Below are positions 27,821 through 37,179 of a stretch of DNA of 64,000 nt, piece by piece. How positions within the stretch are numbered: the first letter of the stretch is position 1; every line of letters starts with the position of its first letter. Source of the stretch: Bretschneidera sinensis (lineage: Eukaryota; Streptophyta; Magnoliopsida; Brassicales; Akaniaceae); assembly GCA_023935145.1 (NCBI GenBank), contig CM043697.1, positions 44,288,501 to 44,352,500 of the forward strand. The letters are read 5' to 3'. The notes beneath the pieces are model-generated. The model was not told the DNA's origin and searched no databases. It saw only the letters and a program-made list of their open reading frames with translations. The translations under genes were made by a program, and so were the position numbers.

Positions 27821-28762
27821 CGGATCTTGTTGACTTAGTTGACTGAGAAATGTCCTTACCAACACTCCAAAACGAGCATGGCCTTATCTTAATTAGCATT
27901 TATATTTCTTGTTGCACACTCAACTTAGCTATCCATTTAAAATTCTTTATTCACTTTCCATTGTCTATGACACAGATGAAACAGAAGATGAGGATGCTAA
28001 CAAAGAGTATGCTGAGGAGACAAATAGGGATGTAGTTATGGTTGCTGCTGCAAAGTTGGTTGCCACTGATACCGTTCCTAAGGTGAACATTTACATGTTG
28101 TAATTTTAGTTGTCAAAATCTTAATGATTCACGATTCGATTCGATTCAAGACCTAAACTATTCAAATTGGTATGCAGAATCAGATTTTATCTTGAATCGG
28201 TGTTGAATCTATGATTCAGTACGATTCGATTCGTCCGATTCAATTAAACTTATATTTTTTTATAAAAAAATTTATAGAAAAAGATCACGATCCTCTCCAT
28301 TTGAAATTTGAAATGGAGTCAAGTTTACGATGAGATTGAATGCCACATCATTAAATGCATAATATTCAAATTCAAATTTATCAATGTGGCATTCAATCTC
28401 ACCATCAACTTGACCTCCATTTCAATTTTTAACTGGAGAAGATCGTGGTCCTATAGAAAAAGGGTTCTAGACTAAAGATGTTTATGGCTAAAATAAACAT
28501 AGTTCACTAGTTTTCCTCTTTCATTTAAGTTATTTTAGAAAATTTAGGATTCTAGGACTTTTTGTGATGAAACAAACAAGCCCTATATAGCATTCAAATC
28601 TTTGGTTTCAATCAATAATAGTTTATTTGGAAGCATGTTGAGTCTGAAATTTTTTTTAAATTTTGATCTTAAGAGGTGAGTATTTTTACATTTCAACAAA
28701 AATTATATATACTTTTCATACACGCGCACATACATACACACTTTTCATACACCCCCCACCAC

Positions 28763-28815
<53 letters not shown>

Positions 28816-31493
28816 TGTTTACAACAATCTATTTGTATGATAAATATACTATCATATTCCAACAAACAATATATCATACTTTCATGAAGTGATCACTTAT
28901 ATGATAAAGATATACTATATATAGGCAAAACCATTTAAGCCAACTTGCTATAAGTTGGCTTAAATGAGGTTACCAAACATGGCCATAGTGTCTTTCCAAT
29001 TAGAGCACATAAAAATTCATAGATTAGTTTATAGCATGTTATATTTCCTTTTTTCATATTATTTTATTTGTTTTACATATATTACATGTCATTAATAATT
29101 GATTTTGAGAATTTTTACCCAGTCTTGTGATTCTCGATTTGACAACATATCAAAACTGTGATGTTGTTGATCTTTAGACTGGGCCAAAAATATTGAAAAT
29201 TTATGTAGTCAGTGACTGCTTGTCCTGACTGTTAGAGGGAGGCTTTTAAAGCTTGAGGTGGGCTTTAGGAAGGTTAGCTTATCATGTAGAGTTTGTTCCG
29301 TTTACTACCTGTAACATGCTAAATTTAATTGTAACATATGACATATCCAATATTGGTATTGTGCTTTGCTTTAAACATCTCCCTTTCTTCTATGTAGTTC
29401 TTTGAATATCTTATTTGATTCCAATTGTTGGTGCAGGATTACCTTGGTCCAGAGATCATTTCTCATTTTGTGATGCATGGGATGAGTGTGGCAGAGATTG
29501 TGAAGAATCTGATCACGGTCCTAAAGAAAAGTGATGATGATGTCTCTGATATTTTTCTACAAGCATTGAAAAGGGTAGGACTTGTAACTCTAGGGGATCA
29601 AGACCAATAATACATCTTATTTCTCTGAGCCCCTTTTAGTTTTTGATTTCTCTTAATTTATAGCATGGTTTGAGAATAAGTTGAGGAATCCAAATGAAGC
29701 AATTCCTTGAACCATTTCTCCAGGTCTATCTTTTACTGAACTCTATTGTCAGAGTCATCAGGGTACCGAGCATACTACTTCAGTATCTTTATAGACTCTC
29801 TCATGCTTTTTGTTGTATGTGTGTACACGATTGGACTTGTTACCTAATCATTAAATGCGTTTATGTGCGTTGGTAATTCAAAATTTTGATTTTACAGTTT
29901 GGATCATTTTGATTGACTAGGCCTATCATCGACATGCGGTGGAACTTTCTCAAAATGATGATGAATCCATAACAGGCAAATCTTTTCAAGAATGCAAGGA
30001 CTTGGCTGCCCGGCTTTCTGGAACATTCGTGGGTGCTGCTCGGAACAAGTATAGATCAGAAATTTTGAGAATTGTGAAGGAAGGTATTGAATATGCATTT
30101 GTAGACGCTCCAAAGCAGCTGTCATTTCTGGAAGGTGCTGTGCTACATTTTGTATCCAAACTTCCTATGCCTGATGTCATGGACATGTAAGGATCATTAT
30201 CTAGAAGCATTCTATGCTTTATTCTGAACAGGGCACTTCTTTTTTCTTTTGGTTGATCATCCTATTACATAATTGATAACTTTATTGCTTTGTGAGTAGC
30301 ATGAAAGATGTTCAAAAGCAAACAGACAATGTAAATACAGATGAAGATCCCAGTGGGTGGCGCCCCTATTTCACGTTTGTTGATATCTTACGAGAGAAGT
30401 ATTCAAAGAATGAAGATTTTCAAGGTAACATATGCTCCATTCAAACGGTCTCTAGTTCCTCCCTCTCTCTCTCTCTCTCTTTTTGGTGGTCAGGAGTTTC
30501 ACTGGAACTGAAGTGGCTACTTTTTGAGTTCCTTTGTTTCTCTCAATTACTGTCCTTCACTTTTAGCTTTTTTTTTCCAGGTTAAAAAAAGTGACCTATT
30601 AATGACTTCTCTTTTTAACGTTACTTCGTATATCTTTTAAGGCGTGTGCTTGTATTTGTTCTCTTTTGAGGATTTACCTCAATAATAATATGCATCTTAT
30701 AGTATTGCTTGCATCCTAAATTCAAATTTCTGGATGCTTCTAAGAAATCCAAGAATACTTAATGTTTGGGGGGTTTCTTGGACCCATATCTTGCTTTTGA
30801 CTGTAGTTTCTTCTTCTTGGTTCATAGTCCTCCTTTAATCATATGACACTGTAGTCTTTGTACTTCTCTTCCACTGGAGATCTGGCTCCATTTTGGTAAC
30901 TTAACGTCTATTTGTCTTATACAAGAACAAAAGAAGTGCCAATTGAGGAACAGTTACTTGTATAGTTGTATCATTATTGATTGAAATTAGTTACATTCGG
31001 CTTGAAAGATCAGTCAACATTTTGCAATAGTCTAGATAACTGTCATCTGGAATAGCATTTTCTGCATTGAGTGGAGAACATTTTGTTCAAAAAATATTTT
31101 TCTGGATGGTGATATATAGTGTGCGTTTGGTGGTTTCTTGTGAACTTGGAACTTGTGCTGAATGTGGTTTCTTGTCAGCATCTTGTTGCAACTTGCATAC
31201 CTTATATTCTCAAATTTATTATAGATGAGAAAGAAGGGACAACTATAAGACGTAGGGGTCGTCCTCGGAAGCGACGTAATATTGAGGGAAAGAGACTCTT
31301 TGATGGTCATGTTTCAAGCGAAGAAGAGGAACCAATCAGCGGATCAGACCAAGAAGACGCTCAAGATGAAGAAGATAAGCAAGATGAGGATGATGATGAA
31401 GAGGCTCCTTTGATTCATTCACTTATGTCGTCATCCAAATTGAGGTCCTTGAGAGCCCCAAGAGAAGAAAACATAGGCCACTCAAGGAGATGA
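4690..31493 (+). CDS. SCC3: Sister-chromatid cohesion protein SCC3 (cohesin SA/STAG subunit), 21 coding exons
   Basis: This is the HEAT-repeat cohesin subunit that contacts the kleisin (SYN/RAD21) and helps hold sister chromatids in mitosis and meiosis. Exons: 4690-4713, 4799-5030, 11267-11379, 11773-11865, 12053-12216, 12308-12544, 12699-12843, 12938-13116, 13220-13365, 13458-13585, 19382-19555, 20062-20223, 20315-20515, 20590-20727, 20820-21023, 21126-21270, 27976-28082, 29437-29574, 29921-30186, 30300-30424, 31225-31493. All junctions are GT-AG and phases match, giving 1129 residues. The STAG domain is at about 155-270 ([13 protein letters not shown]), the stromalin conservative domain at about 288-375 ([13 protein letters not shown]), and an AT-hook-like [10 protein letters not shown] at about 1048. 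An acidic tail ([15 protein letters not shown]) follows. The start lies in an 8-codon first exon. Introns 2, 10 and 16 (6.2, 5.8 and 6.7 kb) are filled with transposons. The frame stays open past the stop to a splice donor; see findings. Confidence 0.93.
6300..7350 (-). mobile_element. Nested LINE 3' ends in SCC3 intron 2 (reverse strand)
   Basis: At least two, probably three, truncated non-LTR retrotransposon 3' ends lie head to tail on the minus strand (tails near 6305-6345, 6395-6430 and 6790-6830). The best preserved (7195-6977) encodes the zf-RVT C-terminus, including the ungapped string [14 protein letters not shown]. The tails are T/A-rich as read on the plus strand and share a gtacaaaaactatc-like 3' segment. 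None retains an endonuclease or RT core, typical of 5'-truncated LINE insertions. Confidence 0.7.
7605..7885. mobile_element. Stowaway-like MITE in SCC3 intron 2
   Basis: The left end carries ctccctccgtcccataataa, the hallmark terminal sequence of Tc1/mariner-type Stowaway MITEs. The right side (about 7845-7882) carries the complementary gggacatccc...aggacacttattatg. The element is about 270 bp and non-coding. The extreme right terminus is degraded and a TA duplication could not be confirmed. Confidence 0.6.
7990..9990. other. SCC3 intron 2, no recognisable feature
   Basis: About 2 kb of AT-rich intronic sequence. I saw no long ORF, RNA gene, terminal repeat or obvious transposon motif on either strand. 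Confidence 0.5.
10083..11115 (+). mobile_element. LINE 3' fragment (zf-RVT) interrupted by a GC-rich insert
   Basis: From 10083 the sequence translates, with two stops, to the zf-RVT end of a plant LINE: a zinc-ligand region ([16 protein letters not shown]) then [13 protein letters not shown] and IPLSIF. At about 10530-10550 the LINE 3'UTR breaks off into about 510 bp of conspicuously GC-rich DNA. The LINE tail seems to resume near 11055 (ctctcttggtac) and ends in acttataaaaaaaa at about 11108. A T-run and (GT)n tract (10046-10080) lies just upstream. Confidence 0.6.
10550..11055. repeat. GC-rich insert of unknown type inside the LINE tail
   Basis: About 500 bp, visibly far richer in G+C than its surroundings. 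It holds overlapping open frames on both strands but no motif I recognise. The internal gttgtaacatactcccccc (about 10895-10915) resembles a string seen in some plant LTRs, which would fit a solo LTR. Its ends and any TSD were not resolved. Confidence 0.4.
11405..11520 (+). mobile_element. Short LINE 3' tail in SCC3 intron 3
   Basis: This 115-bp piece (cttgtaattagccttggctt ... acttataaaaaaaa) matches the tail of the LINE at 10.1-11.1 kb. It starts only 26 bp after the exon 3 donor. It encodes nothing. Confidence 0.55.
13840..14425. repeat. Possible hAT-type MITE remnant in SCC3 intron 10
   Basis: The segment begins aggctctgtttgttttggtg and ends with repeated acattttacat...aaactaacag units (about 14336-14390), like the termini of common plant hAT MITEs. 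The arms are imperfect and no 8-bp duplication was confirmed. Confidence 0.3.
14596..14808 (+). repeat. 5' LTR of the copia element
   Basis: 213 bp. The start contains two copies of ttgagagtcctaattaggtt. It ends tttgttaaca immediately before the primer-binding site. Confidence 0.93.
14960..18683 (+). pseudogene. Broken gag-pol of the copia element
   Basis: The gag part is nearly gone. Only a short N-terminus and the CCHC zinc knuckle ([14 protein letters not shown], near 15057-15098) remain before pol. The protease site WVIDSGA ends at 15388, and the next residues DHMTHS are in another frame, as if two bases were lost. Integrase shows the HHCC region (LHHFRLGHP ... CDVC), SDNARDYFN and AERKNGH, with shifted frames around 15985-16050. 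RT shows [19 protein letters not shown] and the catalytic YIDD (17728-17739). RNase H shows [11 protein letters not shown] and DNKSA. In-frame stops lie near 18090 and 18300. The sequence style suggests the Ale/Retrofit lineage, which is an inference. Confidence 0.9.
18692..18924 (+). repeat. 3' LTR of the copia element
   Basis: 233 bp. It carries three degenerate copies of the ~20-bp start repeat where the 5' LTR has two. It otherwise aligns along its length with the 5' LTR and ends gttaaca before the TSD. Confidence 0.93.
21426..22710 (-). mobile_element. Non-autonomous or deleted LTR element, reverse strand, SCC3 intron 16
   Basis: On the minus strand a terminal segment starts at 22710 (TGTTGGGATTTTGGCTC) and a second begins at 22013 (TGTTAGGATTTTGGCTC) and runs to 21426, ending ...ATCCCAACA. 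Just before the second lies GCCTAAGTAGAGATT, typical of a polypurine tract abutting a 3' LTR. The 3' LTR is about 588 bp. The 5' LTR is truncated to about 280 bp and the primer-binding site is missing. The internal part (22014 to about 22430) holds a Lys/Glu/Asp-rich reverse frame (22296-21982) without a retroviral motif. Flanks aatgt (21421) and aatat (22711) could be a TSD with one mismatch. A CTA microsatellite sits at 21890-21926. Confidence 0.65.
23100..23490 (+). mobile_element. LINE 3' fragment in SCC3 intron 16
   Basis: The reading frame at 23115-23417 ends in a zf-RVT tail ([18 protein letters not shown] ... LKD-like [10 protein letters not shown]). The 3' segment gtacatgggtggcatcccc...tactttttacttgtg then runs into an A-rich end. 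It is 5'-truncated. It may have inserted in a Stowaway-like sequence, because ctccctttgtctcgttttat occurs at about 22876. Confidence 0.65.
23925..26235 (-). mobile_element. LINE (non-LTR retrotransposon) with deleted RT core, SCC3 intron 16
   Basis: Minus-strand pieces, from 26171 down: the endonuclease/RT linker, [18 protein letters not shown] (from 26019), RT fingers ([16 protein letters not shown] and [18 protein letters not shown]), then YLGLLLGA and [19 protein letters not shown], then the zf-RVT region ([19 protein letters not shown]) and the tail. Between VVDALLK (about 25455) and the [15 protein letters not shown] stretch, the roughly 190-residue segment that normally carries GDPLSP and FADD is missing. 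Several frameshifts remain. The tail near 23925-23990 is the same family as the plus-strand LINE at 23.1-23.5 kb. Confidence 0.85.
26399..27528 (+). mobile_element. TRIM-like non-autonomous LTR element with 5-bp TSD, SCC3 intron 16
   Basis: Terminal repeats at 26399-26574 and 27374-27528 share gtaatatcttcatatta, the ttagggttagtaagtca block and a pyrimidine-rich 3' half. They start TGTTA and end ...CTATA(A/G)(C/A)A. The flanks have an identical duplication, atatc, at 26394-26398 and 27529-27533. A primer-binding site, tggtatcaacgccc, abuts the first repeat at 26575. The internal 800 bp codes for nothing recognisable; an open frame at 26719-27036 has no known motif. Its last 130 bp (from about 27275) resemble the end of the internal region of the 49.1-kb element. 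The total length, 1130 bp, suits a TRIM or small LARD. Confidence 0.88.
27731..27819. repeat. Compound (CT)n(TA)n microsatellite
   Basis: About 40 bp of CT dinucleotides run directly into about 48 bp of TA dinucleotides, 157 bp before SCC3 exon 17. The reverse frames here (poly Tyr-Ile and Arg-Glu) are artefacts of the repeat. Confidence 0.95.
28283..28451. mobile_element. Mutator-type MITE (169 bp) with 10-bp TSD, SCC3 intron 17
   Basis: The inverted arms begin gatcacgatcctctcc and end ggagaagatcgtggtcc. Inner arms (ggagtcaagtttacgatgag / ctcaccatcaacttgacctcc) pair over most of the element. The flanks have the identical 10-mer tatagaaaaa at 28273-28282 and 28452-28461. A 9-11-bp duplication points to Mutator-type transposition. 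The same family occurs near 3.4 kb. Confidence 0.8.
28738..28812. repeat. (CA)n(TA)n microsatellite
   Basis: CA dinucleotides interspersed with CCC runs pass into a pure (TA)n tract. Intron 17 of SCC3. Confidence 0.9.
28932..28966. repeat. Perfect 15-bp palindromic stem, probable MITE end
   Basis: The arm atttaagccaactt (28933-28946) is followed by a 5-nt loop and its perfect complement aagttggcttaaat (28952-28965). One more C-G pair closes the stem. Flanking acatggcc-type sequence looks like a decayed hAT MITE terminus. Confidence 0.6.
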
Positions 31494-33784
31494 GTTTCTG
31501 CAAAAGCCACAGATAATTTAGCTGCATCCAGAACATCAGGTATTAAATGCTTTTATTCTCCTTATTCCTTAAGATATTACACAAATGTCAGTTAACGTGC
31601 ATGCACTTGAATTGAAGTGACACCCAATTGCTTTCATAATTGATGATTTTTTGAAGCTCAAATTAAAATTGCATCACTAGAGAGCAGTGGCAATCTGATA
31701 TCACCAACAGATCATAACAAGGCTAGGATTTTGCTATGTTGCTTTCCCTTAGGAAAAAGTCTCTGTTTAAACCATATTTATCAGACCCGGACTGAATATC
31801 GACATGGTCGAGGGACTTGGTCACTGTATCAATGGTCTAACCAGGTGGTATAGATTAAAAAAAATCAAAAAATATTACTTGTAATGACAAAAGGATAATT
31901 TACTTGTATAATTCAATTATTTTGACTAATTTAAAATTCAAAATCTCAAAATTAATCTATTTTGTGGATAATTCTGAACTCATTTTTTTTATATACAAAC
32001 TCATAGTTAAAATTAAATCTCAAATCTTAAAAAAGAATAATAATGCTAGTTTACAAGGATGATAAAAATATAACCAAGTTATAAAATCATTCACAAAGTT
32101 CATATCCTCCATAATAAAAACCCGGCATGAAACAGAACATGAAGTCTCATCAAACCATATCAAAGATAAAATCAGTTATAGCTACTCTAGTTTCTAAATC
32201 AAATAAGAGAGAGATCAGTGCAGTAGTCGTCAGATTCGTTGATGGCCTGTGTTGGGATCAGTGAGGTTGGTGTGTTGGGGTTTTGATTTTTCTGTGTAGG
32301 GACTGTTTGATTCTTAATGGGGAATTAATAGAAATTGAAGAGAAAAAATTGAACAGACAAAAAACACCTTAAATCTTATTTAGTTATTTAATTTTATGGG
32401 ATTTTATTTAACCTAGGACGAAATGCAAAAATCTGGACAGTTTACCCCGTTCATTCTAGGTCAAAAGGGTTTCCACTAAACCGTTCAGTCGATTTTTTTC
32501 CAGTCCAAATTTAAAAGTGGTCCATTAAGAGCTATTTAAGGTTCAGGTCATCTGTTGGATCGACTGTATTTTTCAAGCTGAACAATCTTCAATTGTCAGT
32601 ATTAGTTTGGACAATTATCCACTAATGTACAAAATAACCACCTGGTTTAGTTTCCTAACCGTTGCATTGACTTAAATTTCACTGACTACTTAGTGGGCAG
32701 GAATTTGAAGAATAAAAAAAATGGGAAGGTCCTTACCATTAGAGGAGACTATCCCTTCATGATTAAATATCTAAGTGTGTATAATTCACTACGAGCCTAG
32801 GAAAAAGGGTAGAAGGGGTCAATCAATCATGGCCGAACCCTTCTTGGACGTGATCATAGGAGCTTCTATCCGTTGTTTATTGGAAAACCAGTACCACATT
32901 AGGCCTTTCCTTAGGGTGCCATAACAGGGCCACAACCCACAGGCATTCCCTCGGGATGGATTGAACCATAGCTTGATCTGAACACCATTGAGAATAGGGT
33001 TAAGCATTAAAATTTATTTTGTTCTATCATCTTTTGGCTATTTGCTTAGGCATTCAAACAATTTAGCAAATAGCTGCATAGATATCTTGGCTCTACTTAT
33101 ACATAAAAACGATATCTTTGCTTGTTTTGCTTAAAAACATATTTATGATGCTATAGAACTGCTCTATTAGGAATTCCTTGGTGCGACTTTCATGTTTAAT
33201 TTGCATATGAAGTGTTTTACAAGTGATCACAGTTTTGCCCGTAACAAAACCTATTATATTTCTTTTAATTGAAATGCATTATCATAATATTTACAAAAGT
33301 TTACTTACAATTTGCTATTTGGATTGTGTCGCCAAGAAAAGAAAAAGAAAAAGGAAGAAATGAAAACAAATATTCAACTACACACCAAAAAAGAAGCAAA
33401 AAGCTTATTTGGATTGAGGATTCGCCTTTTGAGTAAAAGGACATTTTTATTGATTGACATGCATATTCCACGTTTATTCTAGGATTTAAACTATCCAACC
33501 AAACGTTTGACTTGGAAAGGAATCGAGTATTTCTGATGCACAACCAAACCCAAAATTCAGAATTACCATTCAATTTTGACCTAATTCAACTCAATTCTTG
33601 GAATTGAATCTAATGAGCTGGCATTGTGAGAAAAACTATAAGGCATATATTTGTACTGTACTGTCAACCTGATTATTTATTTTGTTGTGCAGGGGCATCC
33701 AATACGACTAGTGTCTCACAATTCGCACATTGTAAATTTAAGGCATCAGGGTATAGCTCGAGACAAAGTTTTGTTACAGGATAG
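31494..33784 (+). other. Possible former C-terminal extension of SCC3 and its last exon
   Basis: After the TGA at 31491-31493 the same frame stays open (reading VSAKATDNLAASRTS) to a clean donor at 31539/31540. An acceptor at 33692/33693 then restores frame (G-ASNTTSVSQF...) and the frame ends at TAG 33782-33784. Reading through would add 46 residues, giving 1175. The segment may be 3'UTR that happens to be open, or a tail lost to a recent nonsense change. The 2.15-kb intron between holds no recognisable gene. Confidence 0.4.
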
Positions 33785-34220
33785 TGTACCTTCCCTCTTT
33801 GGGCTGTTTTCTTCTCTTGGTTCTACAGACTAGAGTAGTGGGGAAAGTATGTTTTACAAATGAAGCTTATCGTCCTATTATTAACTATAGTTTCCTTGCC
33901 TTGTATGACTAGTGTATCATATGTAAACCATAGGGTCAATTTTTATCTCCAAAAACACTGGCTTTGCATCGATGAAAGATTTGAATACTCAAGTCTGAAA
34001 TTAAGGAAGCTGACCATTGTGGATACTCGTTTCAAAAGGTGCTTTGACCTGTTAATTCACATTAACTGCATCAATGTGCATTTATCTGCACCAATAGCTG
34101 GAGTCCAGTGGCCAGAGATAGGCAAGGCTGGATGGAAATCTGATAATTTAGAGAAATGGGTAATGTCCTCGTAGTAGCCTTTCTGGGGAAGGAAAAGACT
34201 CAAATGCAAATGAACCCTTG
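33785..34220. other. Intergenic DNA downstream of SCC3
   Basis: No recognisable gene. A 104-codon open frame (33860-34174) has no motif or splice logic and is probably chance. Confidence 0.4.
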
Positions 34221-34221
34221 T

Positions 34222-34445
34222 GTCAAATAAAATAATGCCTAGTAACACAGCAGCATAGGATATTTGAGGAAAGGTTCTGCTTCTTCCGCATAGTATACTC
34301 TTTTAAAATCAAAAGACCCATTTGCCCCCAGTCAATAAAACAGCACCTATCAATAAAATATCCTATGCTGTTGTGTTACTTGTTTACTTGGCATTATTTT
34401 ATTTCCCACATGGGCTCTTTTACATCTTGTCGAATGCTCCGTAAG
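34222..34445. repeat. Fold-back repeat near the left end of the MULE
   Basis: The arm taataatgcctagtaacaca...gcagcataggatat (about 34222-34262) pairs with atatcctatgctgttgtgtt...ggcattattttattt (about 34354-34405), enclosing about 95 bp. The enclosed piece (34267-34330) also matches, inverted, sequence at 38590-38660. Confidence 0.6.
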
Positions 34446-34544
34446 TGTATCGATGCTCTGTAAGCACACTGAGACTTAATTTGCATTAAGGTCAGTAACC
34501 ATACAACACATTCTTCATTGCATTCAAAGTGCCAAAAATATTCA

Positions 34545-35290
34545 AAGCCTTCAATGCTGTTAATACATCACAAAATGACTGAAGAAGAACAACAAATTAG
34601 AAAACTTAAGCAAATTTCAATCTTCAGTGTTGTTAATACTTATCAAAATTACTGAATAAGTAAAAAAAAAAAAGAACCTGTATGGGGTAAAAAAACCCAA
34701 TTAGAAAACTTAAGAGAACGTTTATATCAAACAAGCATTAATAAATTTGATAAAAATGAAGAAAACTTACTTTGTAATCCAAGCTCACAAAAGATTATTA
34801 GCTAAAGATGCTTAGATCAATCAATTCACCATCAAGTGGACAAGAAAAACATAAAAAAAAATTAGAGAACTTGAGCGAAGTTGAGCCTTCAATGTTGTTG
34901 TTATTGCATCACAAAATGACTGAAAAAGAACAACAAATTAAAAAACTTGAGCAAATTTCAACCTTCAATGTTGTTAATACTTCACAAAATTACTGAAGAA
35001 GTAAAAAAAAAAATCGTATGAGTAAACCAATTAAAAAACTTAAGCAAAAGTTTACATCAAACAAACATTGATAAATATGATAAAAGTAACAGAAAAAAAA
35101 ATAAGAAAACTTACTCTGTAATCCAAGCTCACAAAAGACTATTGGCTAAAGATGTTATGCTTAGATCGATCAATTCACCATCAACTAGACAAGAAAAACA
35201 TCAAATTAGAAAACTTAAACGAATTTGAGCCTTCAATGTTGATAATACTTCACAAAATCCTTGAAGTAAAAAGTGCACTTGCTTGAGAAT
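34545..35290. repeat. Tandem direct repeat, ~340-bp unit, just over two copies
   Basis: The block starting gccttcaatgttgttaatac...cacaaaatgactgaa recurs at about 34546, 34884 and (partial) 35230. Each unit includes an aatccaagctcacaaaag stretch and a tcaattcaccatcaa stretch. The blocks lie just beyond the transposase 3' end and look like amplified 3' non-coding DNA of the MULE. Confidence 0.75.
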
Positions 35291-37170
35291 TTATAGCACT
35301 AGCTTCACTTTCCCTTGGACACGTGCGACTATTATGCCCGACACCTATGCAACTAGTACATCTTCGTGTTGTTTCGACTATTTCAAATTGTGACGGATTT
35401 CATTTTCTTGAGCTTGATTCATTTCTGTTCATTGATCTTAACGAGTCACCTTTGTGAGATCGAACATTTGGCTCAAGAAGTAAATGAAAAGATGCATTCA
35501 TAAGTTGATAAAACCCTTCCGTGCTTTTTCTTTTTGAGCAATGGGCCATTGTTGGTACATATCTTGAAACTCGGTAAGCATCTGCAGAAATTCATCTTCA
35601 TCAGCATTCGTCCCACTACTAGCACAAGCTAAACTTTTAGTGTCAATCCTCCATTGTGAATGGATCATGCTTAGTGATGGTGCTTTATATTTCCACTCTT
35701 TCATCATGTTAGCATAAGGAAGACTCATAGCAGCCACAAAATGACCTGTGCATTCAGACTGCATTGTGCCAAATTTGGCCATTTCATATTGCTTGAACAA
35801 CTCCCTCATTGCAAACATTGATACATGAGTGACAATTTTCTTGAAAAAAGGAATATTAAAGGAATGACAAACCCGAAGCTTCTCTCTTGAAAGTTGTGTT
35901 CTTATCTCAAGAAATTCATTTTCAATTGGAAGGCATATTTTGTCTTTCACTTGGCAAAGTTCTCTAGTAGAAACTTGCAAATACTTCTTAAGTTTTGTAT
36001 GTGCACCTTCCGCCCTTGAAGAGACAATTTCCTAAGTGTAAATGTTTATCGGTCCATGCATTAACAAACCACTCTTTGTATGGAAGCCATGTCTTTTGAA
36101 TATACATCAACACATCTTTCTTCTCTTTATACAAAAGCTCCAAAAAGCACCAAACTTCCTCAAATGATTCCTCTGTTTTGGCACGTATTACTTCATTCCA
36201 AGTAGACATGAAGAGATTACAATCTTCTTGTGTTTCAAAGTGATGCTTACAATTTGATAAAATATTTTTTTCTATATGCCAAACACACAAAAGATGTGAA
36301 GTTATAGGGAAAACAACTTTTATGGCATTCATCAAAGCTAATTCCCTGCCTAATACAATGATTGAAGGTTGACAATGAGAAACAATATGTTGCTGAACAT
36401 TCGCAAAGCCCAAATGTAATCCTTTTTTGCCTCTTTTTCCAAGAATGCAAAACAAGAATAAAATGAAGTGTTGAAGTTTAAACCCTAAGTATATTAATTA
36501 ATAGCATCTTGTACTTATTAGTCTTGTAAGTACGATCCATCACAATGGTATTCAAAAAAAATCTACGTTAAGTGATCATTTTCATCATGTGCAATATTAT
36601 ACGTGAAACCTCCTTGTCCAAGTTATTCAAACAAGGCTTGTACCATGGAATGACCGTTCAAATTGGCGAATGACCTTTCAATTTGGCTATGTGGATATTA
36701 GCTCTCATATTATGGATGGTCTTTGATATTGATTGAAGGTTAGGATTCCTTTGCCTAAGTGAAGAAAGGATTTGACGTGGTGTAATTCCCGACATAGTCA
36801 TTTCTTCAATAATTTTAATTTCTTCATGACATAAACGGCGGCAAGAACGGTGACAAGACATATCACTGTCATGATTGTGAGAGGTATTTCTCGCCTCAAG
36901 TGTCCAAAAACCTTCTTGTGTCTCTTGCCTTGAACTTCAAAAGGCAAATTCATGAGATAAGTTGCCGTTTTTCTTCGCTTAGGGTCTACCTAAATAGTAC
37001 TCCTATTTCGATAGAGGCCTCTCTATCACACCCTAAAGTCACATATATTTTTCTTAGAATTTTTTATTGATAGAGCATACCCTTTTGATGCAAAGAAATT
37101 TAGAACATCATCAAGAAGCTCTTCCCGAGTTCGAAATAACTCCACTGAGTCGTGTTCCAAATTCATCTTT
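35270..37170 (-). pseudogene. MULE/FAR1-type transposase pseudogene
   Basis: Read on the minus strand. At 37170-37030 lies a FAR1-like N-terminus (FRTREELLDDVLNFFASKGYA), then a frameshift and stops. At 36861-36658 is a helix-rich stretch (MTMSGITPRQILSSLRQ). Near 36535 is the MULE core motif DRTYKTNKYKM, followed by stops and shifts. The open block 36455-35988 carries IIVLGRELALMNAIKVVFP, LLCVWHIEKNI and the transposase C-terminal half. The block 35980-35498 carries the SWIM-like region, where the usual LPCAH is LPYAN. At 35376-35318 a CCHC zinc knuckle (CTSCIGVGHNSRTC) remains. It cannot make a full protein. It looks like a transposon gene and not a domesticated FRS gene. Confidence 0.85.
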
Positions 37171-37179
37171 CAATGTCAA

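Noticed and set aside
27708..27899. Reverse open frame of poly Ile-Tyr and Arg-Glu
   Set aside because: It is a translation of the (CT)n(TA)n microsatellite.
33860..34174. Short gene downstream of SCC3
   Set aside because: Open frame without domain, splice sites or codon bias; likely chance in AT-rich DNA.
35498..36861. Domesticated FAR1/FRS regulatory gene
   Set aside because: Multiple frameshifts and stops, broken zinc ligands and amplified flanks indicate a dead transposon.
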